Shown: positions 26,139-35,447, counted from the stretch's first letter. The stretch is DNA of 64,000 nucleotides from a bacterium (GCA_023382385.1 JAHDVH010000001.1:186001-250000); one strand, 5' to 3'. Translations and numbers: made by a program. The notes: a model not told the origin generated them from the sequence alone.

Positions 26139-26771
26139 TTGTCTTTGCCCAAGCCACATTTTATCCGCAGGCTCTATGACTGGACAGTCGCCTGGGCGGC
26201 GCGCCCGTCCGCGCTGATCGCACTATTTTCAATCGCTTTCGTCGAGTCGTCGTTCTTTCCGATCCCGCCGGACGTTCTGTTGATTGTGATGTGTGTCGGG
26301 GCATATCAGCGCTGGTATGTCTATGCACTGATGTGCTCGCTTGGTTCGGTGTTCGGCGGAATGTTAGGCTATGGCATTGGGTATGCGATGAAGGACACAC
26401 TTGGATGGTGGCTACTGGTGTGGATCGGCAAGTTGATTGGTCATACTCCGGAGTACATTCAGCAAACGGCACAACACTATTTTGATCAATACGGAGCCTG
26501 GGCTGTGGGGATTGCGGGTTTTACGCCGATTCCTTACAAGGTGTTCACGATAACGGCGGGTTGGTTCGAGATGAACTTCCCGACATTTGTGATTGCATCG
26601 GCACTGTCGAGGAGTGCGCGGTTCTTTCTGGTGGCAGGTATCATTGGGTTGACTTATAAGAAATACGGCGACAGAATCACTGTCTTCATTGACAAGTACT
26701 TCAATCAGCTTACGATCGTGTTCACGGTGCTGCTGATTGGCGGGTTCTTGGTGTTGAAGGTGTTAAAGTAG
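26139..26771 (+). CDS. yqaA: YqaA-type VTT-domain membrane protein
   Basis: The 210 residues with several membrane segments belong to the YqaA branch of the DedA/VTT (SNARE-associated) superfamily. Seen: FVESSFFPIPPDVLLIVM (about 34-51), GGMLGYGIGYAMKDTLG and the loop GFTPIPYKVFTITAGWF. The function is not established. The start is TTG 26139; no in-frame ATG precedes the conserved part. It lies 17 bases after dedA, suggesting that two related transport-fold proteins are made together. Confidence 0.85.
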   Translation: MSLPKPHFIRRLYDWTVAWAARPSALIALFSIAFVESSFFPIPPDVLLIVMCVGAYQRWYVYALMCSLGSVFGGMLGYGIGYAMKDTLGWWLLVWIGKLIGHTPEYIQQTAQHYFDQYGAWAVGIAGFTPIPYKVFTITAGWFEMNFPTFVIASALSRSARFFLVAGIIGLTYKKYGDRITVFIDKYFNQLTIVFTVLLIGGFLVLKVLK

Positions 26772-26772
26772 A

Positions 26773-27567
26773 GTGCGGCGGGAATCGCTACGACTTGAGT
26801 TTGCGGATTACTTTCTGGCCGCGGAGCGGTTGGCGCGGGGGGAAGAATTAAGCGACCCGGCGATTATTCTTTTGCATGACGCATTGGGGTGCATGGCGAC
26901 ATGGAGAGAGTTTCCAGAGCAACTCTTCGAGGCAACTGGATTTGATGTAGTGATGTATGATCGGCGGGGGCACGGGGAGTCGTCGGCGCTTTCTGATTGT
27001 CAGCGGACGAGCGCTTATCTGGAAGAGGATGCACGGCGGATGCCGGAGATCTTGGATAAGCTGGGTGTAACGCGCGCGATTTTAGTGGGGCATAGTGACG
27101 GAGGTTCGATTGCGCTGGTGGCGGCGGCAATGTGGCCGAAACGTGTGGCCTCAATCGTCTCGATTGCGGCGCATGTGATGCTGGAAGAGGTGACGATTCA
27201 AGGTGTGATGAATACAGTCGCGACGGCCGACGACACGCGACTGTTGGAACGATTGCGGAAGTATCACGGCGACAAAACACAACGGCTGTACACAGTTTGG
27301 CACGAGACGTGGTTGAATCCCGCGCATCGTGAGTGGAATCTGCTTCAGTATCTGCCTCAGATACAGTGCCCGGTGCTGGTGATGCAGGGGGAGCTGGATG
27401 AATATGGCTCGATTGAGCAGGTGAATGCGATTGTCGACGGAGTGGGGAAGAAGGCGCGGGCGGCGATGTACGCTGGCGTGGGACACGCTCCGCAACGGGA
27501 GATTGAGATGGAAGTTGTGGGGGAGATTGCGGATTTCCTTAGAAGTTGTTATTTGGAGAGGCGCTGA
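26773..27567 (+). CDS. Alpha/beta hydrolase
   Basis: The 264 residues have the alpha/beta-hydrolase fold. LLHDALGCMATW is the oxyanion region, YDRRGHGES follows, and the nucleophile elbow GHSDGG has Ser near residue 112. GELDEYGSIEQV carries the acid and GVGHAPQREI the catalytic His. The substrate is unknown; the sequence resembles esterase/C-C hydrolase-like members. The start is GTG 26773, right after the yqaA stop. The coding strand is very G-rich compared with the flanking SIR2 gene. Confidence 0.85.
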   Translation: MRRESLRLEFADYFLAAERLARGEELSDPAIILLHDALGCMATWREFPEQLFEATGFDVVMYDRRGHGESSALSDCQRTSAYLEEDARRMPEILDKLGVTRAILVGHSDGGSIALVAAAMWPKRVASIVSIAAHVMLEEVTIQGVMNTVATADDTRLLERLRKYHGDKTQRLYTVWHETWLNPAHREWNLLQYLPQIQCPVLVMQGELDEYGSIEQVNAIVDGVGKKARAAMYAGVGHAPQREIEMEVVGEIADFLRSCYLERR

Positions 27568-27818
27568 CGGTAGGGGAGTGGATAGGAAACAGGTAGTTAC
27601 CAACTTGTGACGAGGGTGGCATTGAGTATTGAACGCTTGGGTAAGGCATTTGGTTCCCGGGTAGGAATAACAAGGGGTTAGCGTGAAGTGGATGTGAGGA
27701 CTAGCTGTTGCGGGGTTTGTGCAGTAGCCGAGTGAACAAGAGGAAGAGTTTCATTCAGATCGCGGATTCGAGTATCGCTCGGAGACCGAGTAAACAGCCT
27801 ATTTCGAGGGAGGTTTCA

Positions 27819-30161
27819 ATGTTGGAAATCGAGAATCAACACAATTTTGAAGTTGCGCTTCGCAATCAAATCAACTTGTTTGTTGGGGCGGGATTTTCTG
27901 TATTGGCGAAGAACAAGTTCGGTGATACACTCCCCACTGGAATCCAGCTCAAAGAGGATCTAGCTTCGAAGTTTGCTATGGCAGATGTCGAAAGCTTGTC
28001 CCTCTCACAACTTTGCACCATTATCGAATCTACTAGTTCCGAGGAGTTTCGGGCGTTCATCGTTGACAAAATGACAGTCGTCGACCACTCTGAGAAGTAC
28101 CTTGCGATTGATAAACTCGATATCAATTCGATCTTTACTACAAATGTCGATGATTTGCTCTTGAAGATCTACTCAAAATCTGACCGCCATTATTCGAATG
28201 ACGTCTATATTAAGGGTCCGCATTATGGCGATAGTAGCGGAGTTGATATATTACCTTTACACGGGTCAATTTACAATAGTGACCGTAGAATGACCTTTGG
28301 AAGCGCAGAAACGGCATCAGCCTTTGATCTTGACCCCACCCATTTTCGGTATCTCGTAGCAAGACTAAAAAAGTCTCCGACAATTTTCTGGGGATACAAG
28401 CTGGCAGATTCTGGAATACTTAATGCAATCGCACAAGCAATGCACGGGCCGGGAGAGCAACCCGACCGCTGGATCGTTATTCCTGAGAAGTACCTGGATG
28501 CTAATACTCGGAAGTTCTTTAAAGCACTAAGGTTTCAGATTATTGTCAGCTCGACTGAGGAGTTTCTTGACTATTTATTGGAGCTTAGTATAGCGCCCTC
28601 ATCGTCGCATGATTCAAGCGTTCATTCAGGGAAACTCGAGTTTCCGGAATTTTCAGTCCCGGAATTAGGAAAGGCGCCGGCACGTCCAATACGAGAGTTT
28701 TATGAAGGCGCGGCTCCAGTGTGGAGCGACATTTTTCAAAGCCAACTGTTTAGGACAAGCCACTATGACGAGATTCGGAATCACGTCAATGCAGGGAAGA
28801 CAGTAGTAATCACTGGTGTGCCTGCGTGTGGCAAGACCACTTTGCTAATGCAGCTTGCTGCTTCAATGTCTTATGAAGGTATAAAGCTCATTATGGATTT
28901 CTGCAGCAAGGAGAAAGCACTTACAATCATAAATCTTCTGCGCTCACGAAGAGCACTCATATTTCTGGACAATATTTCTGATTCGGTAGAGGCTTTCGAC
29001 GAATTTCGCGCGCATGAAAACATTCGAATCATCTCGGCCGATAGGGAGTACAACTATGAAATTGTCTCCCATTTGGTTTCTCACGGGTCAACAATAATTG
29101 ACGTGACAGAGCTTACCGCGCAAGATAAGCAGGAACTGCGAAAACGTATTCCGGATGCAGTAAGACGAGTTCGTGCCGAACACTTTGAAGTGACTGATCG
29201 TCCAACTTCAATATTCGAACTAATTCAAGAAGAGGTAAATTTCCCAAGACTTAATGAAAGGTATTCAAGTGTATTCCAACAGCTTGAAGAGTCAGACTGG
29301 CGACTCACCGATCTCTTGCTAGTAGTATGTTATTTACATTCATGCCGCACACCATGCGCCTTGGACACATTGATTGGATACTTTGAGAGAAGCGTTAGGA
29401 ATTATGAGGAAATTCACGAGCTAATTGCTCGACTAGGTTCACTGGTAACTGATTATTCCGGGCAATTTATGGACACTAATCAGGACTACTTCAGTCCTCG
29501 ATCCAATATTGTTTCCGAGGCTGTATTGCGTCAGTCTCCTGCAGATGCTCTTCGTAGAATGTTGAAGCGGTTTAGACAGAATGTTCGCCCATGGCAAATT
29601 CCTCGCTACGACATTTTTAAGCGATACGCATATGACCGAAGACTAGCGGAGCGCGCTTTCCCGAATTGGTTGGCAGGAAGGGACTATTATGAAGAAATCT
29701 TTGAAGAAACTCGTTCTCCGTGGGTCCGGCAGCAGGGAGCGCTTTATCTAAGTCGGAAAGAACAGCATCAGCTTGCGTTCCAGTGGATCGATCAAGCTGT
29801 AAATATGACAAATTATGACATCTGGAGCATTAGAAACTCTCACGCTGTGATACTGTATCGCGCGAACATTAACCAGAATCCTAGCAATCCGACTGTACAA
29901 GAGAGTCTGAAGAATAGCATGCAAATCTTGGCTAGATGCTATTCGTCGGACAAGCGCAAACTATTTCATGCTCTCACTTTTGCCGAGCAAGCGATTGGTT
30001 ATCGAGATGTTTTCGGTTTGACGCGAGAGGCCAAAGAGTACTTAGAACAGGCAAACTTATGGCTGGAGGAAGAGGCTTCGCTTCAAAGCACGAATCGCGT
30101 TCGAGTATTGAGAAAGCAAATTCGCGAAAAGCTAAGTAACACAATTCAAACTGATAGATGA
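27819..30161 (+). CDS. SIR2-like domain plus P-loop (STAND-type) NTPase, candidate anti-phage protein
   Basis: The 780 residues begin with a SIR2-like NAD-binding domain (about 1-255): FVGAGFS (21-27), FTTNVDD (106-112), LPLHGS with the presumed catalytic His148, and WGYKLAD (191-197). A P-loop ATPase domain follows, with Walker A GVPACGKTT (333-341) and Walker B ALIFLDN (379-385). A helical, TPR-like C-terminus makes up the rest. SIR2-STAND proteins known from defence studies (for example Avs5-type) destroy NAD when they sense phage; that role is inferred here. ATG 27819 is chosen because GGGAGG lies 6 bases upstream. The 251-base gap before it shows no recognisable promoter. The coding region is visibly more AT-rich than its neighbours, which suggests transfer. 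Its TGA overlaps the leuS ATG (ATGA). Confidence 0.8.
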   Translation: MLEIENQHNFEVALRNQINLFVGAGFSVLAKNKFGDTLPTGIQLKEDLASKFAMADVESLSLSQLCTIIESTSSEEFRAFIVDKMTVVDHSEKYLAIDKLDINSIFTTNVDDLLLKIYSKSDRHYSNDVYIKGPHYGDSSGVDILPLHGSIYNSDRRMTFGSAETASAFDLDPTHFRYLVARLKKSPTIFWGYKLADSGILNAIAQAMHGPGEQPDRWIVIPEKYLDANTRKFFKALRFQIIVSSTEEFLDYLLELSIAPSSSHDSSVHSGKLEFPEFSVPELGKAPARPIREFYEGAAPVWSDIFQSQLFRTSHYDEIRNHVNAGKTVVITGVPACGKTTLLMQLAASMSYEGIKLIMDFCSKEKALTIINLLRSRRALIFLDNISDSVEAFDEFRAHENIRIISADREYNYEIVSHLVSHGSTIIDVTELTAQDKQELRKRIPDAVRRVRAEHFEVTDRPTSIFELIQEEVNFPRLNERYSSVFQQLEESDWRLTDLLLVVCYLHSCRTPCALDTLIGYFERSVRNYEEIHELIARLGSLVTDYSGQFMDTNQDYFSPRSNIVSEAVLRQSPADALRRMLKRFRQNVRPWQIPRYDIFKRYAYDRRLAERAFPNWLAGRDYYEEIFEETRSPWVRQQGALYLSRKEQHQLAFQWIDQAVNMTNYDIWSIRNSHAVILYRANINQNPSNPTVQESLKNSMQILARCYSSDKRKLFHALTFAEQAIGYRDVFGLTREAKEYLEQANLWLEEEASLQSTNRVRVLRKQIREKLSNTIQTDR

Positions 30162-32641
30162 CTAAACCCATATCCGAACAGCCGTACCCGTTTGCTGAGA
30201 TTGAATCCCGCTGGCAGAAGTGGTGGGAAGAGAACGGGACGTATAAGTTCAATTGGCACGCAAAAAAGCCGAAGCACTATGTGCTGACGATGTTCTCGTA
30301 TCCTTCGGGGGACAAGCTGCATATGGGGCACTGGTATTGCTATGCGCCGACGGACAGCTATGCGCGGTTCAAGCGGATGCAGGGATATGAGGTATTCGAG
30401 CCGATGGGGTTTGACTCGTTCGGTCTGCCCGCAGAGAATTATGCTATCAAGACGGGGATTCATCCGGCCATCTCGACGGCGAATAACATTCGCTTCATGC
30501 GCGAGCAGCTCAAGAAGATCGGCGCGATGTACGACTGGGACTATGAGGTGGTGACGTCGTCGCCGGACTACTACAAGTGGACGCAGTGGTGGTTTTTGCT
30601 GATGTATAAGCGCGGGCTGGCCTATCAGAAAGACGCGCTGGTGAATTGGTGCCCGAACTGTCAGACCGTGCTGGCCAATGAGCAGGTCGGTGCGGACAAC
30701 CTGTGCGAGCGGTGTGACACGATGGTCGAGCGGCGCAAGATGAGGCAATGGTTTTTCAGAATATCCGATTACAATCAAAGATTGCTGGACGGGCTTGATA
30801 CGATTGACTGGCCGGAGAAGACGAAGGCCATGCAGCGGTACTGGATCGGGAAGTCGGAGGGGACGGAGATTGTGTTTCCCGTCTCGAACAGCGACCTGCG
30901 TATCGAAGCATTCACGACACGGGCGGATACATTGTTCGGTGTGACTTATGTCGTACTTGCACCGGAGCATTCGTTAGTGAAGGAGATTACGACTGCCGAG
31001 CAGAGGGGAGCGGTCGAAAAGTATGTGAAAATGGCTCTGAGTCTTTCAGAAGTGGATCGGCAGGTTGTGGATCGGCCCAAGACGGGGGTGTTTACGGGGG
31101 CATATGCAACGCATCCGCTGACAGGCGAAGCACTTCCGGTGTGGGTTGCAGACTATGTGATCGGGAGCTATGGAACCGGAGCGGTGATGGCCGTGCCGGC
31201 ACATGACACGCGCGATTTCGAGTTCGCGAAGACGTATAAGCTGCCAATAAAGGAAGTGATTGCAGAAGCGAAGAGCGATCAGGAGAAGGCAAAAAGAGCG
31301 GATGGGGCCTTTACTAACTACGGTGTGATGTTTGACTCGGGTGAGTTCTCAGGAATGACTTCAGAAGAGGGAATTCGGGCGGTCGGGAGGAAGCTCGAAT
31401 CTTTGGGATTGGGCAAGCCTACCGTGACATGGCACCTGCGCGACTGGACAGTGTCGCGGCAGCGCTATTGGGGGGCACCGATTCCGATGGTACACTGCCC
31501 GAAGTGTGGAATTGTGCCTGTGCCGGAAGACGAGTTGCCGGTACTCTTGCCGGAAGATGTGACAGAGTACAAGCCCAAAGGGAAGTCACCGCTGGCCAGC
31601 GTGGAGTCCTTTATCAGAACGACCTGCCCGAACTGCAACGGCCCGGCGGAACGCGATCCGGATACAATGGATACTTTTGTCTGCTCCTCGTGGTACTACC
31701 TCAGATATCCCGACGCACGGCTGGATAACGCGCCCTTCAATAGAGAACACTTGAAGGAGATGTTTCCGGTTCATCAATATGTTGGCGGTCCTGAGCACGC
31801 GATGGGACATCTGATTTACAGCCGATTCTTTGGGAAAGTCGCTAAAGATGCCGGTTGGTTCCCCTACGAAGAACCGTTCACAAGGTTGATTCATCAGGGC
31901 ATTATTCTGAGGGGCGGACAGCGGATGTCGAAGTCGAAAGGGAACACCGTCGCGCCGGAGCCGGTGCTCGAACGTGTCGGCTCGGATGTGCTGCGCTGCT
32001 ACTTGATGTTTTCGGGAGACTATACGGAGGGTGGCGAGTGGACTGAAGGCGGAATCACCGGAATTGAGAGGTTTATTGCCCGGGTTTGGAGGCTGGGGAT
32101 GGCCGTCTGTACATCAACCGAGACGACTGAAGAGGCCATACCACGGGACGTTGAGCAAAGGCTCCACAAGACTATCGAAGCGGTTGGTCACGACCTTCAG
32201 GCGTTCTCATTCAATACTCAGCTTGCGAGGTTAATGGAGCTGACGAACGCGATATATGGCTGGGTGGGATCAGATCTTCAAGGCGTGAAGTCGAGTCCGG
32301 CCAAGGTTCAGGTTATAGAAACGCTTGTCAAACTTGTGGCACCATCCGCGCCGCACTTGGCCGAGGAACTATGGAGCCGACTGGGACACATCGGGACTGT
32401 CTTTGACGAAGCCTGGCCCGCGTATGATGCCAAGAAAGCCAAATCTGATACTGTGACAATTGCTGTACAGATCAACGGGAAACTGCGCGATACTTTTGAG
32501 GCACCTGCGGAGGCCTCGAAGCATGAACTTGAGCAAGGTGCGCTGGGACTTGAGAAGGTCAAGGCACAGCTCGAAGGGAAGCAGCTTGCTAAAGCGATCG
32601 TCGTGCCGGGGAAGATTGTCAATCTGGTCGTGAAGGGGTAA
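30158..32641 (+). CDS. leuS: Leucyl-tRNA synthetase
   Basis: LeuS charges tRNA-Leu; tRNA-Leu(CAA) is at 3373-3458. The 827 residues carry the class I HIGH motif as HMGH (55-58), zinc-type cysteines (CPNC, CERC, about 165-190), the editing domain (about 225-400, with the TTRADTLFG threonine-rich motif), SSWYYLRYPDA and the KMSKS motif as RMSKSKGN (588-595). The anticodon-binding C-terminus ends in the usual small domain. ATG 30158 overlaps the upstream SIR2 stop by 4 bp. No separate promoter is visible, so expression appears tied to the SIR2 gene or to signals inside it. Confidence 0.96.
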   Translation: MTKPISEQPYPFAEIESRWQKWWEENGTYKFNWHAKKPKHYVLTMFSYPSGDKLHMGHWYCYAPTDSYARFKRMQGYEVFEPMGFDSFGLPAENYAIKTGIHPAISTANNIRFMREQLKKIGAMYDWDYEVVTSSPDYYKWTQWWFLLMYKRGLAYQKDALVNWCPNCQTVLANEQVGADNLCERCDTMVERRKMRQWFFRISDYNQRLLDGLDTIDWPEKTKAMQRYWIGKSEGTEIVFPVSNSDLRIEAFTTRADTLFGVTYVVLAPEHSLVKEITTAEQRGAVEKYVKMALSLSEVDRQVVDRPKTGVFTGAYATHPLTGEALPVWVADYVIGSYGTGAVMAVPAHDTRDFEFAKTYKLPIKEVIAEAKSDQEKAKRADGAFTNYGVMFDSGEFSGMTSEEGIRAVGRKLESLGLGKPTVTWHLRDWTVSRQRYWGAPIPMVHCPKCGIVPVPEDELPVLLPEDVTEYKPKGKSPLASVESFIRTTCPNCNGPAERDPDTMDTFVCSSWYYLRYPDARLDNAPFNREHLKEMFPVHQYVGGPEHAMGHLIYSRFFGKVAKDAGWFPYEEPFTRLIHQGIILRGGQRMSKSKGNTVAPEPVLERVGSDVLRCYLMFSGDYTEGGEWTEGGITGIERFIARVWRLGMAVCTSTETTEEAIPRDVEQRLHKTIEAVGHDLQAFSFNTQLARLMELTNAIYGWVGSDLQGVKSSPAKVQVIETLVKLVAPSAPHLAEELWSRLGHIGTVFDEAWPAYDAKKAKSDTVTIAVQINGKLRDTFEAPAEASKHELEQGALGLEKVKAQLEGKQLAKAIVVPGKIVNLVVKG

Positions 32642-32647
32642 AGAGGA

Positions 32648-32665
32648 AGCCGGCAAGAGCCGGCT
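32648..32665. terminator. Hairpin between the convergent leuS and TolB/PEGA genes
   Basis: AGCCGGC pairs with GCCGGCT over 7 bp around AAGA, 6 bases after leuS. It lacks a long T-run on the leuS side, but a T/C-rich stretch lies on the opposite strand, so it could serve both converging transcripts. Confidence 0.55.
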
Positions 32666-32680
32666 ACTTCGTAAATCCGA

Positions 32681-32708
32681 AAGTCACATAAGTAACATTA
32701 TGTGAAGA
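32681..32708. other. Candidate dif (XerC/XerD) chromosome-resolution site
   Basis: This is a 28-bp segment with an 11-6-11 layout: a left arm ending CACATAA, a 6-base centre GTAACA and a right arm starting TTATGTGAA. The inner arms CATAA and TTATGT are the same as in the E. coli dif core; overall 16 of 28 positions match that site. It lies in the 100-bp gap where gene direction flips from + to -, as expected at a replication terminus. The alternative is a simple symmetric hairpin (8-bp stem) acting as a terminator. Confidence 0.4.
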
Positions 32709-32741
32709 AAGTATGCGTGCCGCGCGAAACGGGCGCAGAGT

Positions 32742-33569
32742 CTACTGCCGCCCCGGCACAGCCTGAAACGACATCGGCTGCAGCTCTACCACCAGACGGT
32801 ATACCTTGCCCGGGCTAAGACTTAGCGACTCCTCGTGGCCATAGTAACCTCGCTGGGCGATTGAAACCAGTTGCTCTCCCGCTGGCACGTCCGCAACAAA
32901 GCAGATTTGAGATGCGGCAGAACCGTCGGACAGCGACCGATCGAGTACCGAACACCGCTTGAACGGCACACCGCTTGACACGCTGACTTTTGGCGATGGT
33001 GAATTGACTTCGACAACAAGCCGTGCATTGGCACTCGCAGGAAAACCAAGCGCGGCTCGCTCGCCTTCAAGCACCAGCCTGCTGACAGACTCACGTCGAG
33101 GCGTCGCGGAACCAGTGACCATTGAGAGCAGTTGGCCGGCCAGACTTTGCGACACTTCCGAAAGATCCTCCCAGCGCCCAGCGGTTGCACTTGCCTGATA
33201 GCCGCGAGGGACATCCCCGAGGCCAACATCAATCAATTGGGCATCGGCACGAATGGAAGACGGAAGCTCGGCGTACGTACCAATCACGGCAAAGTCGGCA
33301 CCCGCGGCTTTCGCCTCGGCTAAGGCAGCAGACTGGGCACCTAAGGCATTGGCCATCGCCACGACTTCGAAACGGGCATCCTGCCTAAGATCCGCCACGA
33401 GGAACCCATGTAATGCCTTCTGGTAGTTCAGAACTTTGACCTGATCGCCCCACCAATTATATGTAGAATCCATCAGGGGCTGGAAGGGGAACACGGCAAT
33501 CTTCGGCACTGCCTGTGCCTGTATTGCGCAAGCTATTAAAAAAACTATAAATACAGAAATTCTTCTCAT
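32742..33569 (-). CDS. Secreted TolB-N/PEGA-like envelope protein
   Basis: The 275 residues begin with a signal peptide (MRRISVFIVFLIACAIQAQA, likely cut before VPK). KIAVFPF and the helix/strand pattern to about residue 140, with GADFAVIGTYAEL, resemble the TolB N-terminal or CsgG-like fold. The C-terminal part (about 180-270) ends in PEGA-like strands (GEQLVSIAQRGYYGHEESLSL). The function is unknown; it is probably periplasmic. ATG 33569 is used because it starts the signal peptide and GGAG lies just upstream; an earlier in-frame start would run into the pckG terminator. It is the leftmost gene of the right arm. Confidence 0.6.
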   Translation of the reverse strand: MRRISVFIVFLIACAIQAQAVPKIAVFPFQPLMDSTYNWWGDQVKVLNYQKALHGFLVADLRQDARFEVVAMANALGAQSAALAEAKAAGADFAVIGTYAELPSSIRADAQLIDVGLGDVPRGYQASATAGRWEDLSEVSQSLAGQLLSMVTGSATPRRESVSRLVLEGERAALGFPASANARLVVEVNSPSPKVSVSSGVPFKRCSVLDRSLSDGSAASQICFVADVPAGEQLVSIAQRGYYGHEESLSLSPGKVYRLVVELQPMSFQAVPGRQ

Positions 33570-33586
33570 TCTGGTACTCCAGTTGA

Positions 33587-33619
33587 AAGGGCCATCTGAC
33601 AATTAAACAGATGGCCCTT
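33587..33619 (-). terminator. Intrinsic terminator after pckG
   Basis: A perfect 12-bp stem (AAGGGCCATCTG with CAGATGGCCCTT) around a 9-base AT-rich loop lies 23 bases after the pckG stop and 18 bases before the next start codon. A short T-run follows. It separates pckG from the TolB/PEGA gene. Confidence 0.85.
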
Positions 33620-33641
33620 CAGATAGTTTCATTCCGGACGA

Positions 33642-35390
33642 TTAGCCTAAACGCTTTTCAAGCGCATCGACCTCATGGTTTAGAGCTGCAGGGAACCGAT
33701 CCCCAAAAGTCTTGAAGTATTCACGTCTACCGACCACTTCATTTCGCCACCCTGGGACATCAATCTTGAGAATCTCTTCAAGGTCATCCTTGGAAGCATT
33801 CAAACCATCGGTGTTTAGGTCAGAAAGGCGCGGCAGAATCCCGATTGGTGTTTCGACGCTTCCCCCCTTCCCTTCTATCCTGCTGATAATCCATTGCAGG
33901 ACCCGGACATTGTCCCCAAACCCCGGCCAGAGGTAACGACCGTCTGAATCCTGACGGAACCAGTTGACGGCAAAAATCTTAGGCGGATTGGGAACTCGTT
34001 TTCCCATGTCCAACCAATGCTGAAAGTAGTCACCCATGTTGTAGCCACAGAAGGGCAACATCGCCATTGGATCGTGGCGGATTGTCCCTGCCTTGGTGTC
34101 GGTAGCTGCCGCAGTAGCTTCACTTCCCATCGACGCACCGATCAGCACCCCGTGTTCCCATGAGAACGCTTCAACGACCAAGGGCACAAGATGCGTGCGG
34201 CGACCACCGAAGAGAATTGCGGAAATTGGGACCCCTTCAGGGTCTTCCCAATGCGGCGAAATGGATGGGCACTGTCTTGCGGGAGCAGTAAATCGCGAGT
34301 TCGGATGTGCCGCTACTTCAGGCGAGTCGGGAGTCCAAGGATTCCCCTTCCAGTCCGTCAGCTTGGCCGGCGCCGGACCCATACCTTCCCACCAGACATC
34401 GCCATTTTCGTCAACCCCAACATTGGTGAAGATAGAATTTGCCTGAGCACTTTTCAAAGCGTTAGGATTAGTCTTCATGGATGTGCCGGGCGCGACGCCG
34501 AAAAAGCCTGCTTCCGGATTGATGGCATACAGCCGACCGTCCTTACCAAAACGCATCCATGCAATGTCATCGCCGACCGTCCAAGTCTTCCAGCCCTTCA
34601 GCGCAGCCGGCGGAATGACCATTGCCAGATTTGTCTTTCCGCAGGCGGAAGGGAATGCGGCCGCGATGTAGTGGGTCTTGCCCTCAGGACTTTCCAGTCC
34701 AAGAATCAGCATGTGCTCTGCGAACCATCCCTCGCGGCGCGCCTGGGCAGAGGCAATGCGCAACGCGTGACACTTTTTTCCGAGCAGGGCGTTTCCGCCA
34801 TATCCTGAGCCAATTGACCAGATTTCGTTTCTTTCAGGGAAATGGCAAATCGCCCTCGTAGCCGGATTGAGATCGGCAATAGAGTGCATGCCTTTGACAA
34901 AGTCAGGCGAGTTCCCGAGGAGCTCCAACGCCGCCTCACCCATTCGGCTCATAATTCTCATGTTGAGCACGACGTATGCGGAGTCCGTCAGCTGGACCCC
35001 GACCTTGCTGTGCGGGCTGCCCAAGGGACCCATAACGTATGGCATCACGTACATGGTGCGGCCCTTCATACAGCCGTCAAAGCGCGGCTTGATTTCCGAT
35101 TCAGCCTGCTTCGGCGACATGTAATTGTTGGTAGGACCACAATCACTTTCCGATTCCGAGCAAATATAAGTAACCTTTTCTGTGCGCGCCACATCTGATG
35201 GATCAGAACGGTAAAGATAACAATTGGGCCAATTCTTTTCATTAAGCTTCATAAATTCGCCGCGATCCAAAAGCTCTTGCGTGAGCTTTTCTCGCTCTGC
35301 ATCCGATCCATCGCACCAATGGATCTTGTCTGGTTTCAGCAGCCGCGCACACTCTTCAACCCATGAGTTCAAGGTTGTGTTGGTTGTCAT
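33642..35390 (-). CDS. pckG: Phosphoenolpyruvate carboxykinase (GTP)
   Basis: Converts oxaloacetate and GTP to PEP, GDP and CO2, the entry to gluconeogenesis. The 582 residues and the block FPSACGKTN (246-254), which has the reactive cysteine and P-loop lysine of the GTP form, identify it; the ATP form is unrelated. YGGNALLGKKCHALR, WTVGDDIAW and PRRT-like GRRTHLVPLV also fit. ATG 35390 is chosen over ATG 35402 because GAGGAGC lies right before it. The gene has its own promoter at 35448-35476 and a terminator, so it is a single-gene unit. Confidence 0.96.
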   Translation of the reverse strand: MTTNTTLNSWVEECARLLKPDKIHWCDGSDAEREKLTQELLDRGEFMKLNEKNWPNCYLYRSDPSDVARTEKVTYICSESESDCGPTNNYMSPKQAESEIKPRFDGCMKGRTMYVMPYVMGPLGSPHSKVGVQLTDSAYVVLNMRIMSRMGEAALELLGNSPDFVKGMHSIADLNPATRAICHFPERNEIWSIGSGYGGNALLGKKCHALRIASAQARREGWFAEHMLILGLESPEGKTHYIAAAFPSACGKTNLAMVIPPAALKGWKTWTVGDDIAWMRFGKDGRLYAINPEAGFFGVAPGTSMKTNPNALKSAQANSIFTNVGVDENGDVWWEGMGPAPAKLTDWKGNPWTPDSPEVAAHPNSRFTAPARQCPSISPHWEDPEGVPISAILFGGRRTHLVPLVVEAFSWEHGVLIGASMGSEATAAATDTKAGTIRHDPMAMLPFCGYNMGDYFQHWLDMGKRVPNPPKIFAVNWFRQDSDGRYLWPGFGDNVRVLQWIISRIEGKGGSVETPIGILPRLSDLNTDGLNASKDDLEEILKIDVPGWRNEVVGRREYFKTFGDRFPAALNHEVDALEKRLG

Positions 35391-35447
35391 ATTGCTCCTC
35401 ATTTGCCGGTAAATTAAATGGTAGAGATAGTGGACAGTAATGATTAA

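Noticed and set aside
27708-27818. A longer start for the SIR2 gene
   Set aside because: The extra 37 residues show no domain, and the strong GGGAGG site sits right before ATG 27819.
30159-30300. UGA of the SIR2 gene read as selenocysteine, continuing into leuS
   Set aside because: The frame after this UGA differs from the leuS frame and soon meets another stop, and no SECIS-like hairpin follows closely.
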